Below, piece after piece: positions 47,206-57,470 of a DNA stretch of 64,000 nucleotides (the stretch's first letter is position 1; every line of letters starts with the position of its first letter). This DNA comes from Drechslerella dactyloides (taxonomy: Eukaryota > Ascomycota > Orbiliomycetes > Orbiliales > Orbiliaceae). Under the pieces are notes generated by a model. It searched no databases. It worked only from the letters and a program-made list of their open reading frames with translations, and was not told the origin of the DNA. The position numbers and the translations under genes were made by a program. The stretch spans positions 4,464,001 through 4,528,000 of the forward strand of contig JAGTWJ010000001.1 of assembly GCA_020064725.1 (NCBI GenBank). Direction: 5' to 3'.

Positions 47206-48234
47206 ATGGATCAGCCCGCGGAATCCCAACAGCCCTCCAACAGCGGCGACACGCACACCGTGCTCATCTCGCACGCCGGCGCCACGCACACCTTCACGCT
47301 GCCAACGTCCGCCACGCTCGCGGACCTCCGACAGGAGATCCAGAATGCCGTCTCCATCTCCCCCGCGCACCAGAAGCTCACGGCCCCGAAGCTCGGGCTG
47401 CTCAAGGACGACGCCCTCCCGATAACCTCGCTCCCGCCGCCACCCAAGAAGGTACTCCTAATCGGCTCGTCCAACGCTGCCATCGCGGATGTCCAGCTCG
47501 CCGCATCGCCCGCCGGCGCCGCCCTCCGACGCTTCGGCGGCACGGGCCCCATCAAGCCCGCGACGCCCACCCACCGCGTCGACTGGAAGAAAGCCAGCGA
47601 GGAGTCCCGATACTCGTTCGGCGGCTTCCGCGTCCTGCAGCACCTGCGCGGTCACGAGCGGTCGGTGGCGTACCTGCGACGCCTGGCGGCCGACGCCGGT
47701 ATCAAAGCCGTGATGGCGAAGCACAAGTTCAGCGTCGGCATGCTGTCGGAGATGGACCCGGCCGAGCACACGACGCACGAATCTCGCACGCTGGGTCTGA
47801 ACCGCAACGGCGGCGAGGAGATCCTGCTGCGGCTGCGGACGGACGCGTACGACGGGTACAGAGACTACAGGACGGTGCGGAAGACGCTGTGCCATGAGCT
47901 TGCGCATAACGTGCACGGGGAACACGATCGCTATTTCTGGGATCTGTATAAAGTGATCTTGAAGGGAGTCGAGGAGGCGGATTGGCAGCACGGCGGGCGC
48001 ACGCTGGAGGGGTATGGCGACGGCGGGAGGGTGATGTGGGAGGGCGAGGAGAAGGAGCGGGAGTGGGTTGAGGCTGCGGACCGGGGAGCGTGGACGGGTG
48101 GCAGCTTTGTGCTGGGGAGTGGTTCGAGTACTGGTGGCGGAGGCGGCAGTCTGGAGGATAGGAGGGCTATGGCGGCGAGGGCGGCGGAGGAACGGGCGAA
48201 GAAGCAGGCGGACGAGAACAGCAGGACGGCTTGA
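47206..48234 (+). CDS. Ubiquitin-like / WLM-domain metalloprotease (Wss1-related)
   Basis: A single exon, 342 aa, one of two intronless genes in the window. Residues about 15-90 form a ubiquitin-like domain (THTVLISHAGATHTFTLP.ATLADLRQEIQ). The WLM domain starts near residue 145 with FGGFRVLQHLRGHERSVAYL, VMAKHKFSVGMLSEM and TLGLNRNGGEEILLRLRTD. The zinc site is H230-E-L-A-H234-N-V-H-G-E-H240, an HExxHxxxxxH catalytic motif with all ligands present. Wss1/SPRTN-type WLM proteases cut proteins crosslinked to DNA and act with SUMO and Cdc48; the Ub-like plus WLM fusion is a separate fungal/plant subgroup whose substrates are less defined. The C-terminus is Gly/Ser-rich with a basic helix. The start is the first ATG in the frame. 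Confidence 0.9.
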   Translation: MDQPAESQQPSNSGDTHTVLISHAGATHTFTLPTSATLADLRQEIQNAVSISPAHQKLTAPKLGLLKDDALPITSLPPPPKKVLLIGSSNAAIADVQLAASPAGAALRRFGGTGPIKPATPTHRVDWKKASEESRYSFGGFRVLQHLRGHERSVAYLRRLAADAGIKAVMAKHKFSVGMLSEMDPAEHTTHESRTLGLNRNGGEEILLRLRTDAYDGYRDYRTVRKTLCHELAHNVHGEHDRYFWDLYKVILKGVEEADWQHGGRTLEGYGDGGRVMWEGEEKEREWVEAADRGAWTGGSFVLGSGSSTGGGGGSLEDRRAMAARAAEERAKKQADENSRTA

Positions 48235-48934
48235 TGAGGTTATCATTTGGCGTTTGATGGTGGATATCCTTGTTTTCAGCTTTTTTACGGTGTTTGGGAG
48301 CTATAAGGTACATCATGATGGAGTATAATAATACATATAGTTTCGAGATACTCGTAGTCATCTTTGCCCCTTGGGGTCGGTCTTCTCCCCAACCGCAGAA
48401 GCCTTGCTCGCACTCCATCATTTTCCCATGATCATGTGAAAGGAAGCGTCATGCCATTATTTGGCGACATTGATGAGGGAATGTGCCCGAGTTTTAATCC
48501 TTCTGCTTTTAACGACGGATTAAAACTTGGACAGACTCCATCATGAATGTCATCAAACAGAGGTACAACGGTCCTTTTGATCATGAGCGGAAAGGCGTGA
48601 TTGTATGGTGGCTTCCACGGCTGGCGAGCGCAGTGTAGAGTAGCATCTTTGCGTATGTACATACGCTTCACATTCCTCGCCACAATTATACAAGAACCCC
48701 CAATGAAACACCGCACGATATCTGTATCGTCCGTAATTCGACGTTGCATACATTACAAAGTATTCTGTGCTCCGTTCCACGCAGCTTGATCGTCCTGGTC
48801 GTGACCGTCGTTACAAACACCGGCCTGATTATAATATCCACCCGTATTAACGGCGGCCGGTAACATAAAAGGAATAAGAGGAGAAGGGAAGGAAGGAAGG
48901 AAGGGAGAAAAGCGTCCGCTGTGCCGTGACCCGG
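48235..48934. other. Intergenic region with foldback repeat
   Basis: 700 bases between the convergent stops of the WLM gene and the membrane-protein gene. It contains the foldback element described separately; otherwise there is a purine-rich (GGAA)n tract at about 48890-48906 and no gene. Confidence 0.5.
48390..48623. repeat. Imperfect foldback (hairpin) element, MITE-like
   Basis: The two halves, 48390-48503 and 48514-48623, are imperfect reverse complements around a ten-base loop (TGCTTTTAAC). Matching blocks include CAACCGCAGAAGCC with CAGCCGTGGAAGCC, CATGATCA in both, GACATTGATGAGGG with GACATTCATGATGG, and AGTTTTAATCC in both. Because of this, both strands encode nearly the same peptide (PLF.DI..G.CPSFNPS), which is a by-product of symmetry, not evidence of a protein. 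Several mismatches are C/T or G/A changes. I could not identify target-site duplications or a related autonomous element. Confidence 0.7.
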
Positions 48935-49779
48935 TTATAATCTGACGGTGACGTCGACGCACGGAACCCGCCATTCCCGTCGACCCAGGAGGCTACGCAG
49001 CCACTCGAGACCGAGACCCGTCCACTGGCCGAGGTGGCTCTCGGCGTCGGCGACCGGCAGCTGCAGGCCTGGGCCCGGCGCGATGGTCGAGCCGGTGCTG
49101 GAGATGGATGCGTGGGAGAGCACGCGGGGCTCGAACCAGTGGCCGTTGTTGGTATCGAGGAAGCAGCGGTCGGACCACTGGCAGGAGGATGTGAAGAGGA
49201 TCAGCATGATGACTGAGCAGTAGACACTGGAGGGACCGTATATCGTTAGCTGTGGAGCACGCAGATGCATGGGGATTTGAGAAGGAGAGAGCTGGCGAAG
49301 CGTACCAGGGCCGGTGGAAGAGATATGTGGAGATGAGGAACATCACGATGAATGCGGGCGAGGCGGAGGTGGGGATGAAGAGGAGCGGCAGCCAGCTGTA
49401 TCGCACCGACGGTCAGTCAGCAGAGTTCCCTCATGTTCACGATGATGCATCCAGCATGTGAGAATCCGTCTGGCGGAGAGCTATCGTACCTCCGTAGGCA
49501 GAACATCGTGGCGGCGGTGGCTGGCCTCGTCAACCGGATGCTCGGTATCGGCAATAGCTCGGAGAGGCTCGGGCGACGTGAACGGGCAGCGATGAACGGC
49601 CTCTTCCCGGCGGCTGTGGCGGAGGACGTCGACTGGCGGCAGGATGGGCCGTCTTTGGGTCGCGAAGGGAGCGTCGAGGAGAGCGAGGAAGGGAGTGGAA
49701 TGGGAGAAGGACGATGCGAGGTTTGTCGGGCGCAGAAGCTCAGTCCAATCAGTCGCCCGAGGTCGTGCGCGGCCGGCAT
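48935..49779 (-). CDS. Unrecognised membrane protein with two predicted helices
   Basis: Three exons, read leftward: 49779-49490, 49395-49306 and 49226-48935, giving 223 aa. I do not recognise the family. The splice model is supported by frame at both junctions, by a CTGACTGACC branch sequence in intron 1 and by GCTAACG in intron 2. Helix one is WLPLLFIPTSASPAFIVMF then LISTYLF, spanning the junction after MFCLRS. Helix two is VYCSVIMLILFTSSC. Between and after them are FHRPC and WSDRCFLDTNNGHWFEPRVLSH, a Cys/Trp-rich stretch that looks constrained. The tail has LPVADAESHLGQWTGLGLEWLRSLLG and WRVPCVDV. The N-terminal part is Ser/Pro/Arg-rich. The frame is open upstream to an ATG at 49962, which would add 61 low-complexity residues; I prefer 49779 because a TATATA-like sequence lies between the two. 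Confidence 0.6.
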
Positions 49780-50201
49780 TGGCCTGCTCCCAGCGCCAGC
49801 CGCTGACAAGTCATCACGCCGGGCGGAGGAGTCTTCGATGCTGGAGCTTCCCCGCCGTGAGGTGTAAAATCTCGTCGTGCGGGATCGCGGGATTCGTATC
49901 GTATTCGGAGGGAGGTATATATCGTTCGGAGGGCTGGTGTTCTGGCGCTCGGCGGGCTTCATTCTTCACGACCGCCCGCGTTGTTCGCATCTCTTCTTCC
50001 TCTTCTTCCTCACCACCATCGCCATTTCTTTCTTCTTCCTCCCTCTTCTCCATCGACTCCCCCCTCCTGTCCCCACATCACCACCGCCTGCTCTCCCGGC
50101 TTCACCGTCGCATCCGCCTCTCCCGACGGACAATTCGCGCCGTCCATCGATCGCCCTCCGCTCGCCCTCGCCGCAATCAGCCCAATCGCGTGGCTGCTCT
50201 T
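49780..50201. promoter_or_regulatory. Divergent promoter region membrane-protein gene / EDC4-like gene
   Basis: 422 bases. The plus strand at 49980-50110 is a dense C/T tract, typical for the leader of a well-expressed fungal gene, here the EDC4-like one. A GGTATATATC (49914-49923) could serve as a TATA element for the minus-strand gene. Confidence 0.4.
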
Positions 50202-53200
50202 ATGGCTGGCGCCCAGCCATCCTTCGACTCGCTCTTCGACAAGCTGCGCTCGTCCTCCGGCGCCGGCCCTGCGTCCGGCCCTGCTCGCCCGTCCTCGAAC
50301 CCGCAGTTCCCCCAGCCTTCTTCTCACCCCAATCGCCAAATCAAAATCCAAACCCACGGCCTGCATCACGGTCACGGGCAGAACAGCCCTCACCAGCAGC
50401 AGCAGGAACACCAGCAGCGCCCTAGCGCCAGCGCCAGCGCCGCCAGCAATATGTCTCACGGCTACCCGTTTGACTATCCCGCCCACACGCGTAACACGAG
50501 CGGCAACGACTCGCTGCTCCAGACTCTCGAGTCCGCCATCAACTCGCATCCATCCGCCCATCGCTTCCATCCTCCTCCTCCTCCTCCTCCTCCTCCTCCT
50601 CCTCCCCTTCCTCATCACCACCACCATCACCACCATCCTCCCAGCTTCTCGCCTCAGCCTCTCTACGGCTCCATCGACGCCCAGACGATGCAGCACCCGG
50701 CTCACTACTCGCCCACGGCAACCACCCAGCTCAACCGCCAGCTCGGCCCCGACCATGGCCGTCACTCCAGCGCCGACGACCCAATGGTCCCGCAGAACTA
50801 CTTGATGGGCCTGCTTCACAAGCAGAGCGCCGGAATCGCAAACAACCAGGCTCACCAGGGCCGTCGCTCCGTCGATAACATTCCCCAGAATCAAATCCCC
50901 CAGAGGTTCGATTCCATGCGTGACGGCGCCAGGAGCACCAGCTTTGCTGAGAGCACCTCGTCCGCCGGGTCTGCTCCCGTGCGTCAGTCGCTCGCCGCCC
51001 TTCACGACCAGCCGCTCAACGATCTCGTATCTTCGCTTCTCTCCAGCGCTCCCCAGAAGCAACCGGAGCAACACCAACAGAATGGATCTTCGATTCCCGA
51101 CCCGCGCAATTTCATGTCACCTGCACCACGAGAGGTTGCCAACCCTGCCGCGGCGGACCTGCTGCACCAGATTCTCGGCCGGAGCAAGCCCGTCCAGGAC
51201 GACGCTGCTTCCAAACACGTTCCTGAGGTATATTCTCCTGCCCCCTTAGCCTGACGACCCCGGCGCGAACATCTCGTATGCTGACTCATATGTTGCAGCC
51301 TCCAATGAAGCAGCCACCGCCTGGTTGGGCGCCAAATTCGGCTGTAGCTTCCGTCCCTGACACCGCGGCCGCTCTCTCGGACCAGACCGTCGTCTCCGGC
51401 CAGCCCAAGCAGCAACCGATCTTCACCTATGTCAATCCGTTCGAGCAGCTCTCCAAGACGAACCCGCGCAACCGATCGTCGCCAAAAATGCAGTCCACAA
51501 TGGCGAACGGCCATCACAGCCCTGCTCTCAGTAACAACACGGGACTCGCGACACCGTCCAGAATTCCTCTCCCATTCTCACCGCCGCCACCACCGTCCGA
51601 GCAGACGTCAGAAGAGATTGCCATGGTAGCGACTCCAGTCGAACCCAAGACTTCTCTGGGCGCGGCTCCCGCCGAGGTCGGCCAGAATGTAGACAACCAT
51701 AGCCCGCCCCCAACTCAGCCCTACGTGGAAGGAGTTGCGGACCCATTCGGGCAGGAAGGTGACCCGTTCGAAGGCGAGACCGATCCGTTCGAGGGCGAAG
51801 AAGCTGCGACACCTGCGGAAGGCAGCGCCGAGAACGAAGAAGCCATTGATGCTCAATTGGACGTCCCGGATGTTGCTGAGGAACGAGCCATCGAGATCGA
51901 AGGCGATGAGGCCGACGCAGCCACCGCTGAGATGGTCGAGACCATTGTTCAGACAACTGTCGTCCAGGCTGTAGCCGAGCCTCCTACGACTGCCATGTCA
52001 CCTGAAACCGCACCTGCACCTGCGCCGACGTTGGATAATGGACCGGAGAAAGCGCCTTACATCATATATAAGTTTCCGATGAAGCCGTTTTCGCAGATTA
52101 CTTTCAGCGCGTCGCCAAATGTAACTGTGCCGAATGGAAGGTTCAGCGACATTGCGAAAATGCCGAGAAACGCGGATCAGATGGACCGCAATTTGATCTC
52201 CGCGTCGCCGTCATATATTGTATACGCGACCGGAAAGACAAAGGGTGGTGTTCGGATCATCCGCCAGGAAGATGGGCAGGGTGTTGTCCTTATGAAGGAG
52301 AGCTCGGAGAGGACTGTCAACGTCTCTGTAGGCCGAGAGAACCAAGTTTTGGCGGTAGGCGTCAACGGAACAGTGCTTTGGTGCGAACTGGACGGGCTCG
52401 AGGGACCCATGGATGAAACTGCTATCGAGAATCGGAGCTTCCTGTTCCCTCCCTCACCCTTGCAGGATCAAAACGGCGGGTTGACAAAGTCGCGCACCCA
52501 TCTGTCGTTGAGCCATCCCAAAGTTTTCGCAATTGGGCGTGGACGATTCATCAGTTTTATTCACGCGGACGCAGCTCGACAATACGCTGAGCAGCAAGTC
52601 GGTGGGATCACGAGGATCAACGATTCGGCGTATCATGCCAACCATTCCAGGACTATCGACACGCAGAAGGTTTCGAAGGAGTTTTCATTCTCCGAAGATG
52701 ACACGACCGTTGTTACTATTGACAAAGCCGGCAAGATCAAGTTTTGGGATGTCAGCAAGCTCGTTGACTTTGAGCCCACGGAGAACGGTGCGGGTTATCC
52801 GAGCGAGCCGGCGAGGATCCTCACGGAGCCGGTCCTCACGCGGTCTGCTGTTAGCCCGGGCGAGATGTATAAGGCTACTTCTGTGATCTTTGTGGACAAG
52901 CAGCAGCCGTACGAGCGCCGACAAGCCTTGAGATACCTGCTCATCGGGTTGCAACAGAACCATGTCATCCAGCTGTGGGACATCGCAATAGGACGCGCTG
53001 TCCAGGAGCTTCGATTCCCGTCCTCCTCCCCCGGAAGCGATGGTCTGTGTTCCCTGTGCTACCACCCCAAGAGCGGGATCATTGTCGTTGGCAACCCGAA
53101 CCGTAACACGATATCCTTTATTCATCTCTCAACGCCGAAATACAATTTGCAGCCATTCACGCAAGCGGGCTTCATCAAGGCCATCAGCGAACAGTCTCCG

Positions 53201-55248
53201 AACTTGCCAAAGCTTGACGCCACGGCCATAATGTCGTCAACTGTTGAATATTCGTTGGGAGATCGAGGACAGTTGATCTCGCTGGAGGTGCTGGACTCGG
53301 CTTCTAGCCAATTGCCGGGCGACGAAGAGAAGCCACCGCTCTTCGAGCTTTACATATCGCATACGAATGGTTTGACATGCATCTCGCTCTGCAAAGAGGA
53401 CCTCGGCTTCGACGGCAACATGAGAGTGCTGAAGGGCCTCGATGCTGTTACTGCAAACGTTTGCACATCGACAAACCTCCAGTCGCCTGTCATCACGCCG
53501 GCAGAGCCACCAACCAAGAGCGAAGAGGCCAAGGCTCCCACGACTGCCGTGCCCGAACAGCCAAAGCCACAAGTTGTTAGCCAGCAGCAACAGCCGCAGC
53601 AACAACAACCACAACAGCCGGCCCAACCGCAACAGCAGAAGCCGAAGACGGTCGAGATTCAGGAAGAGCCCGTCCCCGAGAAGTCGGAAGAAAAGCCGCT
53701 TCCTGCAGTCAATGGTCATGGCCGCAAAGCCGCATCGATGAGCAGGCTGGGCCGCGGGAAGAAGCCCAGACAGGATGTGAACACGGTCTCGTTCGCAGGG
53801 CCTTCCGTCGGTGGCGACAACGACGAACCTCCCCCGACTCCTCAGCCGAAGAAGAACAAGGGGAAGGATCGCGAGGAGAAGAAGGTGGCGCTGTCGACGG
53901 TCAATGTGTCGCCGGAGCTGCTCGAACGCGAGATGAAGAAGATAGAAGACGCTGTCAACTCGTCGTTCACCCAGGCTCTCAACAAGGAAATTGGCAACCT
54001 CTGTAAGTATTCCACCTGTTCTTGCGAGGTGATTGGGATGGGAGAAAAGAAGGGTATGCTGACATCCGGATAGACCGCAGGTTTGACGAAGACCGGCGCG
54101 TGCAGCAAGCTGCCGCTGACGTGAAACAGGAGGCGGTGCTGCGTCTTGTTTCGAACACTCTGTCGAATGGACTGGACCAAACTATCGACAGGATTGTTGT
54201 TAATAACATGTCGAAGTTGGGGCTCGATCTCAAGACTGCATTGGTCGAAGGCATTCCGATGGCGCTCTCGGACGGCATCGCAAGACACATCGAGGCCGTT
54301 ATTCCGAGGAGCATAGAGAAGACGATGACTTCGAGGGCTGTGCTGGGGACTTTGGTGGAGTCGGTGTCGGCGCCGCTACGCAAGGAGCTTAATGCCACTC
54401 TCAGCGGAGCGCTGGAGCCGTATTTCCAGAGTTTCGACCAGAACACCGCTGAGTTGACCAAGGCTTTTGCCAAGCAGGCCAAGGAGGCGTTGAAGGATGC
54501 TCGAAGGGTGCACGAGGAAGACACTCAGAGGATCGCCCAGTTGACGTCGGCCGTTGCGGAGATGTCCAAGACGATCGCTTCGTTGGAGGCTACGACTTCG
54601 CGACTGATCGATATGCAAGAGCAACTGATGGCGAACCAGGAGAAATTGGCGGCTGCTGCGGCTGCTGCGGCAGCGGCAGCGTCGGCATCGTCGGCGAACG
54701 CGTCCGTTCCACCGACGCCCATGACCGCCAAGTCCGAAGTGGAGTTGATGGCAGAGGAGATCGAACAAGCGATACGACGCGGCGAATTCGAGACGGCGAT
54801 GCTGACGTGGCTGCAGAGTAAGGAGCTGCAGGACTACTATTTCGAGAACGCGGTGGTCAAGTACAATCCGTACGATCTCATTCCGAAGGTCAGCCAGGTT
54901 GTCGTGCTCACGATCGCGGCGAGCGTGACGGGGAATCTGGACACTTATACGGACGAGCGGCTGACGTGGCTGGAAGCCTGCCTGAACGATTTCCACACTA
55001 TTGTAAGTTTCAAGTCATGCAAGATGGTATGTTCCTTAAAAGGGCAGTATGCTAACGTGGGATTGGAGATCGCACAGCGTGAGGAAAACACGCAGACGAT
55101 GCTCCCGAGGATCACGGCGGTTCTGGTGTCTCGGCTGCAGCAGTTCTACATGGCTGTTGCGGAAGAGAACCCGGGTGCGGGGATACTGAAGCGAGTCGCT
55201 CACCTTAGCAAGGTGACGTCTCGGCTGATGCACAACGCTACGTTGTGA
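50202..55248 (+). CDS. EDC4-like enhancer of mRNA decapping (fungal Pdc1/EDC4 family)
   Basis: Four exons: 50202-51227, 51299-54002, 54074-55002 and 55078-55248, giving 1609 aa, the largest gene of the window. EDC4 scaffolds the Dcp1-Dcp2 decapping complex in P-bodies. The N-terminal 600 residues are disordered, with Gln, Pro (12 in a row) and His (8 in a row) runs near residues 120-145. A WD40-like region spans about 600-1060 (VYATGKTKGGVRIIRQEDGQG, FSEDDTTVVTIDKAGKIKFWD, YLLIGLQQNHVIQLWDIAIGR, SLCYHPKSGIIVVGNPN). A Gln/Pro stretch follows, then coiled coils (LTKAFAKQAKEALKDARR, QLTSAVAEMSKTIASLE). The C-terminal EDC4 fold contains AIRRGEFETAMLTWLQSKEL, PYDLIPKVSQVVVL and LTWLEACLNDFHTI. The last intron (75 nt) is in frame without stops. 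The frame is open upstream to an ATG at 49644 but that part lies antisense to another gene. Confidence 0.88.
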
Positions 55249-56005
55249 TTTGGGGTATCATCGTCTCGTATACTGTGTGGCTTGGGTGGTTTCACTTTTT
55301 TTTTTCGATGGTCGTTACGATATCAGGCTGCAGTAACATTAACGAATGCTGGCAGGGTGATGGCATGAGCGGAGGTAGTATACTGTTGAGATGCCAGTTT
55401 TTTCTTTTATCCTTTTTTGTTTGACGCTGTTATTGCTATTATGACTGCCAACCCTGGTTTACGTTACTTGTTTCATGCGCGCATGGCTTTCCTTTTTTAT
55501 CCTTTTTTAACGCGAAAAGCACAAAAATGACATTACTGGAAACGAATTTCCTGGTTCTTTGTTCTTTATTCTTATTCGAGCCGTCGACTGTAACTAATAT
55601 CAGGGCGTTACTGTTGTCGTTTTCTGCTATTCGACTGCCGTGGGGTGTTGATTACACGATGTCGACTCTCCTGGCTACGGCACATATATATTTAATGACT
55701 GGGTTTTTTTTCTTGACTGTACTTACATTCATACCTATTGTGCAAGCATGACATCCGGCGAGCGAGCGGGGTGGGTATTGTCGTATAATATAATGCGCGT
55801 ATTCAAAGTTGAGCTCTAGGGATCGTGCATGTGCATTTTACGGCTGTGCAGGTATAAAGTCGCAGTGGCGGATCCTATTCTGCTGCAGAATCTATATATA
55901 AATCAAGCTCCTGGATCATGCTGGTATAACGATCGCATATAATGTCTATACGTGGATATGTAGTGTAGGTACAATACAAGGGGGGTATGCAGGTGGTGAT
56001 AAGTG
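55249..56005. other. Convergent 3' region EDC4-like / KPWE-domain gene
   Basis: 757 bases between two stops, rich in T-runs and A/T. No gene seen; the 74-codon plus frame at 55527 is hydrophobic by A/T-rich composition only. Confidence 0.45.
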
Positions 56006-56763
56006 TTATACTTGAGGAGGGGCGGCCGACTGCTGCTCCTGCTCCTGGGCGACGGTGGAAGAAGGGGTGGAGGTCTCCCACGGTTTCCGTCGCTGCTGGG
56101 CGGTGCTCTGGGTTGGCGGGGCGGAGTTGAGGGTGTTTGGGATCTCCTTGATGCCGGGGATGGGCTTGCCCGAGGTGATGAGCTCGACTATCTGGGCGAA
56201 GGAGATCGGGTACGGGGTGCCGTCCGGGGCGGTGTTTTGGGTTTGGTTAGCTGCAGAGGTGGGCGTGTCGGTTGCGGTTGTCACGCGGCTGACGGAGTCG
56301 ATTGGCGTCGGGCCGAGCGCCGGGCCGAGCTCGGACTCGCGGGAGGGGGAGGGAGAACGGCGGCGCGGGGCGGCGGATGATTCCTCGCGGTCGAGCCAGG
56401 CGGCGTAGAGGGGGAAGGAGATTGGTTTTGCGATTTTGCGGGCGTAGAAGAAGCATTTTGCTTGGCGGGTGAGCTGGCGGACGACGGCGGGGTCTGTCGT
56501 CGCCCCGAGGATTTGCGTCAGGCCGGACTGTTCCATTCATTAGTATCATGTCTTGACAGCATATGATATCTCGATATCGATATCGATGTATGTATATCAC
56601 GGGTGGATGTGTAGATGTTGATGGAGGAGTGGTGAGAGGAATTGAAGAGTACCTGGAATTCGGGGTCGTCCTCCCAGCAGTAGTCCTCGAGGGCGAGGAA
56701 CAGGCGGTCGTCCTCGGCGGAGAACGCCGGCTCCGGCGCGGCGGGCGGGGAAGACGAGGCCAT
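56006..56763 (-). CDS. KPWE-domain protein, candidate peroxin (PEX39-type)
   Basis: Two exons, 56763-56653 and 56527-56006, giving 210 aa. The key region is about residues 130-185: PYPISFAQIVELITSGKPIP then GIKEIPNTLN and, after a linker, RRKPWE. A SFxxIVxLIxxGxxIPGI block followed by a KPWE/RPWE tetrapeptide defines the KPWE domain, found in PEX14-like fungal proteins and in PEX39 (human C6orf226, yeast Yjr012c), recently linked to import of PTS2 proteins into peroxisomes. The N-terminus (MASSSPPAAPEPAFSAEDDR, then LALEDYCWEDDPEFQ) and RQLTRQAKCFFYARKIAKPISFPLYAAWLD form a helical part I cannot assign. The C-terminal tail is Gln/Ser/Pro-rich. The intron contains a (GATATC)n run at 56567-56588. 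Divergent from Scd6. Confidence 0.75.
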
Positions 56764-57470
56764 CGCGGATGGAAGGAGGGAGGGAAGGAAGGGCGATGTG
56801 TTGCGGTGTTGCAGGTGACGTTGACGCCGGCGATCTAGCACCGCCGCTCAGACAACGGCTTATGTCATCAATTCAGCCATAATTCGCATCGTGTGCACTA
56901 CTGCTAAGAACGTTGGGTGCCTATTTGTATTGTGTGGGTGAATTATGTAAGCGGCAATATTGGATGGCGGTGTGGCGGCGTGTCGTTGGGCTGGAGTTTT
57001 GCGGTGGTGGTTGCAGGCACAAAACTTGCCCGTCCTTCCTTCTCTTTCTGCTTCTTCCCTTCCTTCCCCATCTCCATCCTTCCATCCAACCTTCCATCCC
57101 ACAACCTCTCTCCTCCTCCTCCATCTCATCTTCTTCTCCCCCATCTGTCACGACATCCGATAACGACCCCGCTTCTCGTCTCTGCTTCTGCTCGCTTCGT
57201 CTTCTTCTTCGTCTTCTTCGTCTTCTTCGTCTGCGTGCTTGCCTGCTTCGCTGTTCCTGGTTTGCTCGTCCGTCCGTGCTTTGTGCCTCGGTCTCTTCCA
57301 CCGCGTCTCGTTTTCTCTTCCTTCTTCTTCTGATATCCATCTGCCGTTACGCCATACGAATCGCTCCACCTTCTCCGCCATCGCACCCCACTTCATCCAA
57401 TCTCAGATTCGTCTAATATCCCATCCACTCTCCTCTCTCCTCACAATCTACACAACATTGACCTGCCACA
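56764..57470. promoter_or_regulatory. Divergent promoter region KPWE-domain gene / Scd6
   Basis: 707 bases. The plus strand from about 57030 to 57460 is an extended C/T-rich tract (CTTCTTCTTCGTCTTC repeats near 57195-57230), probably the Scd6 promoter and leader. The overlapping frames on both strands here are low-complexity and not called. Confidence 0.45.

Noticed and set aside
48432..48780. Short open frames on both strands in the foldback element encoding similar PSFNPS peptides
   Set aside because: The similarity follows from the inverted repeat, not from two related genes.
49644..50201. In-frame upstream extension of the EDC4-like gene to an ATG at 49644
   Set aside because: It is open but Arg/Ser-rich, crosses a C/T-rich leader-like tract and lies antisense to the exon of the minus-strand membrane protein. 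The ATG at 50202 gives a sensible start.
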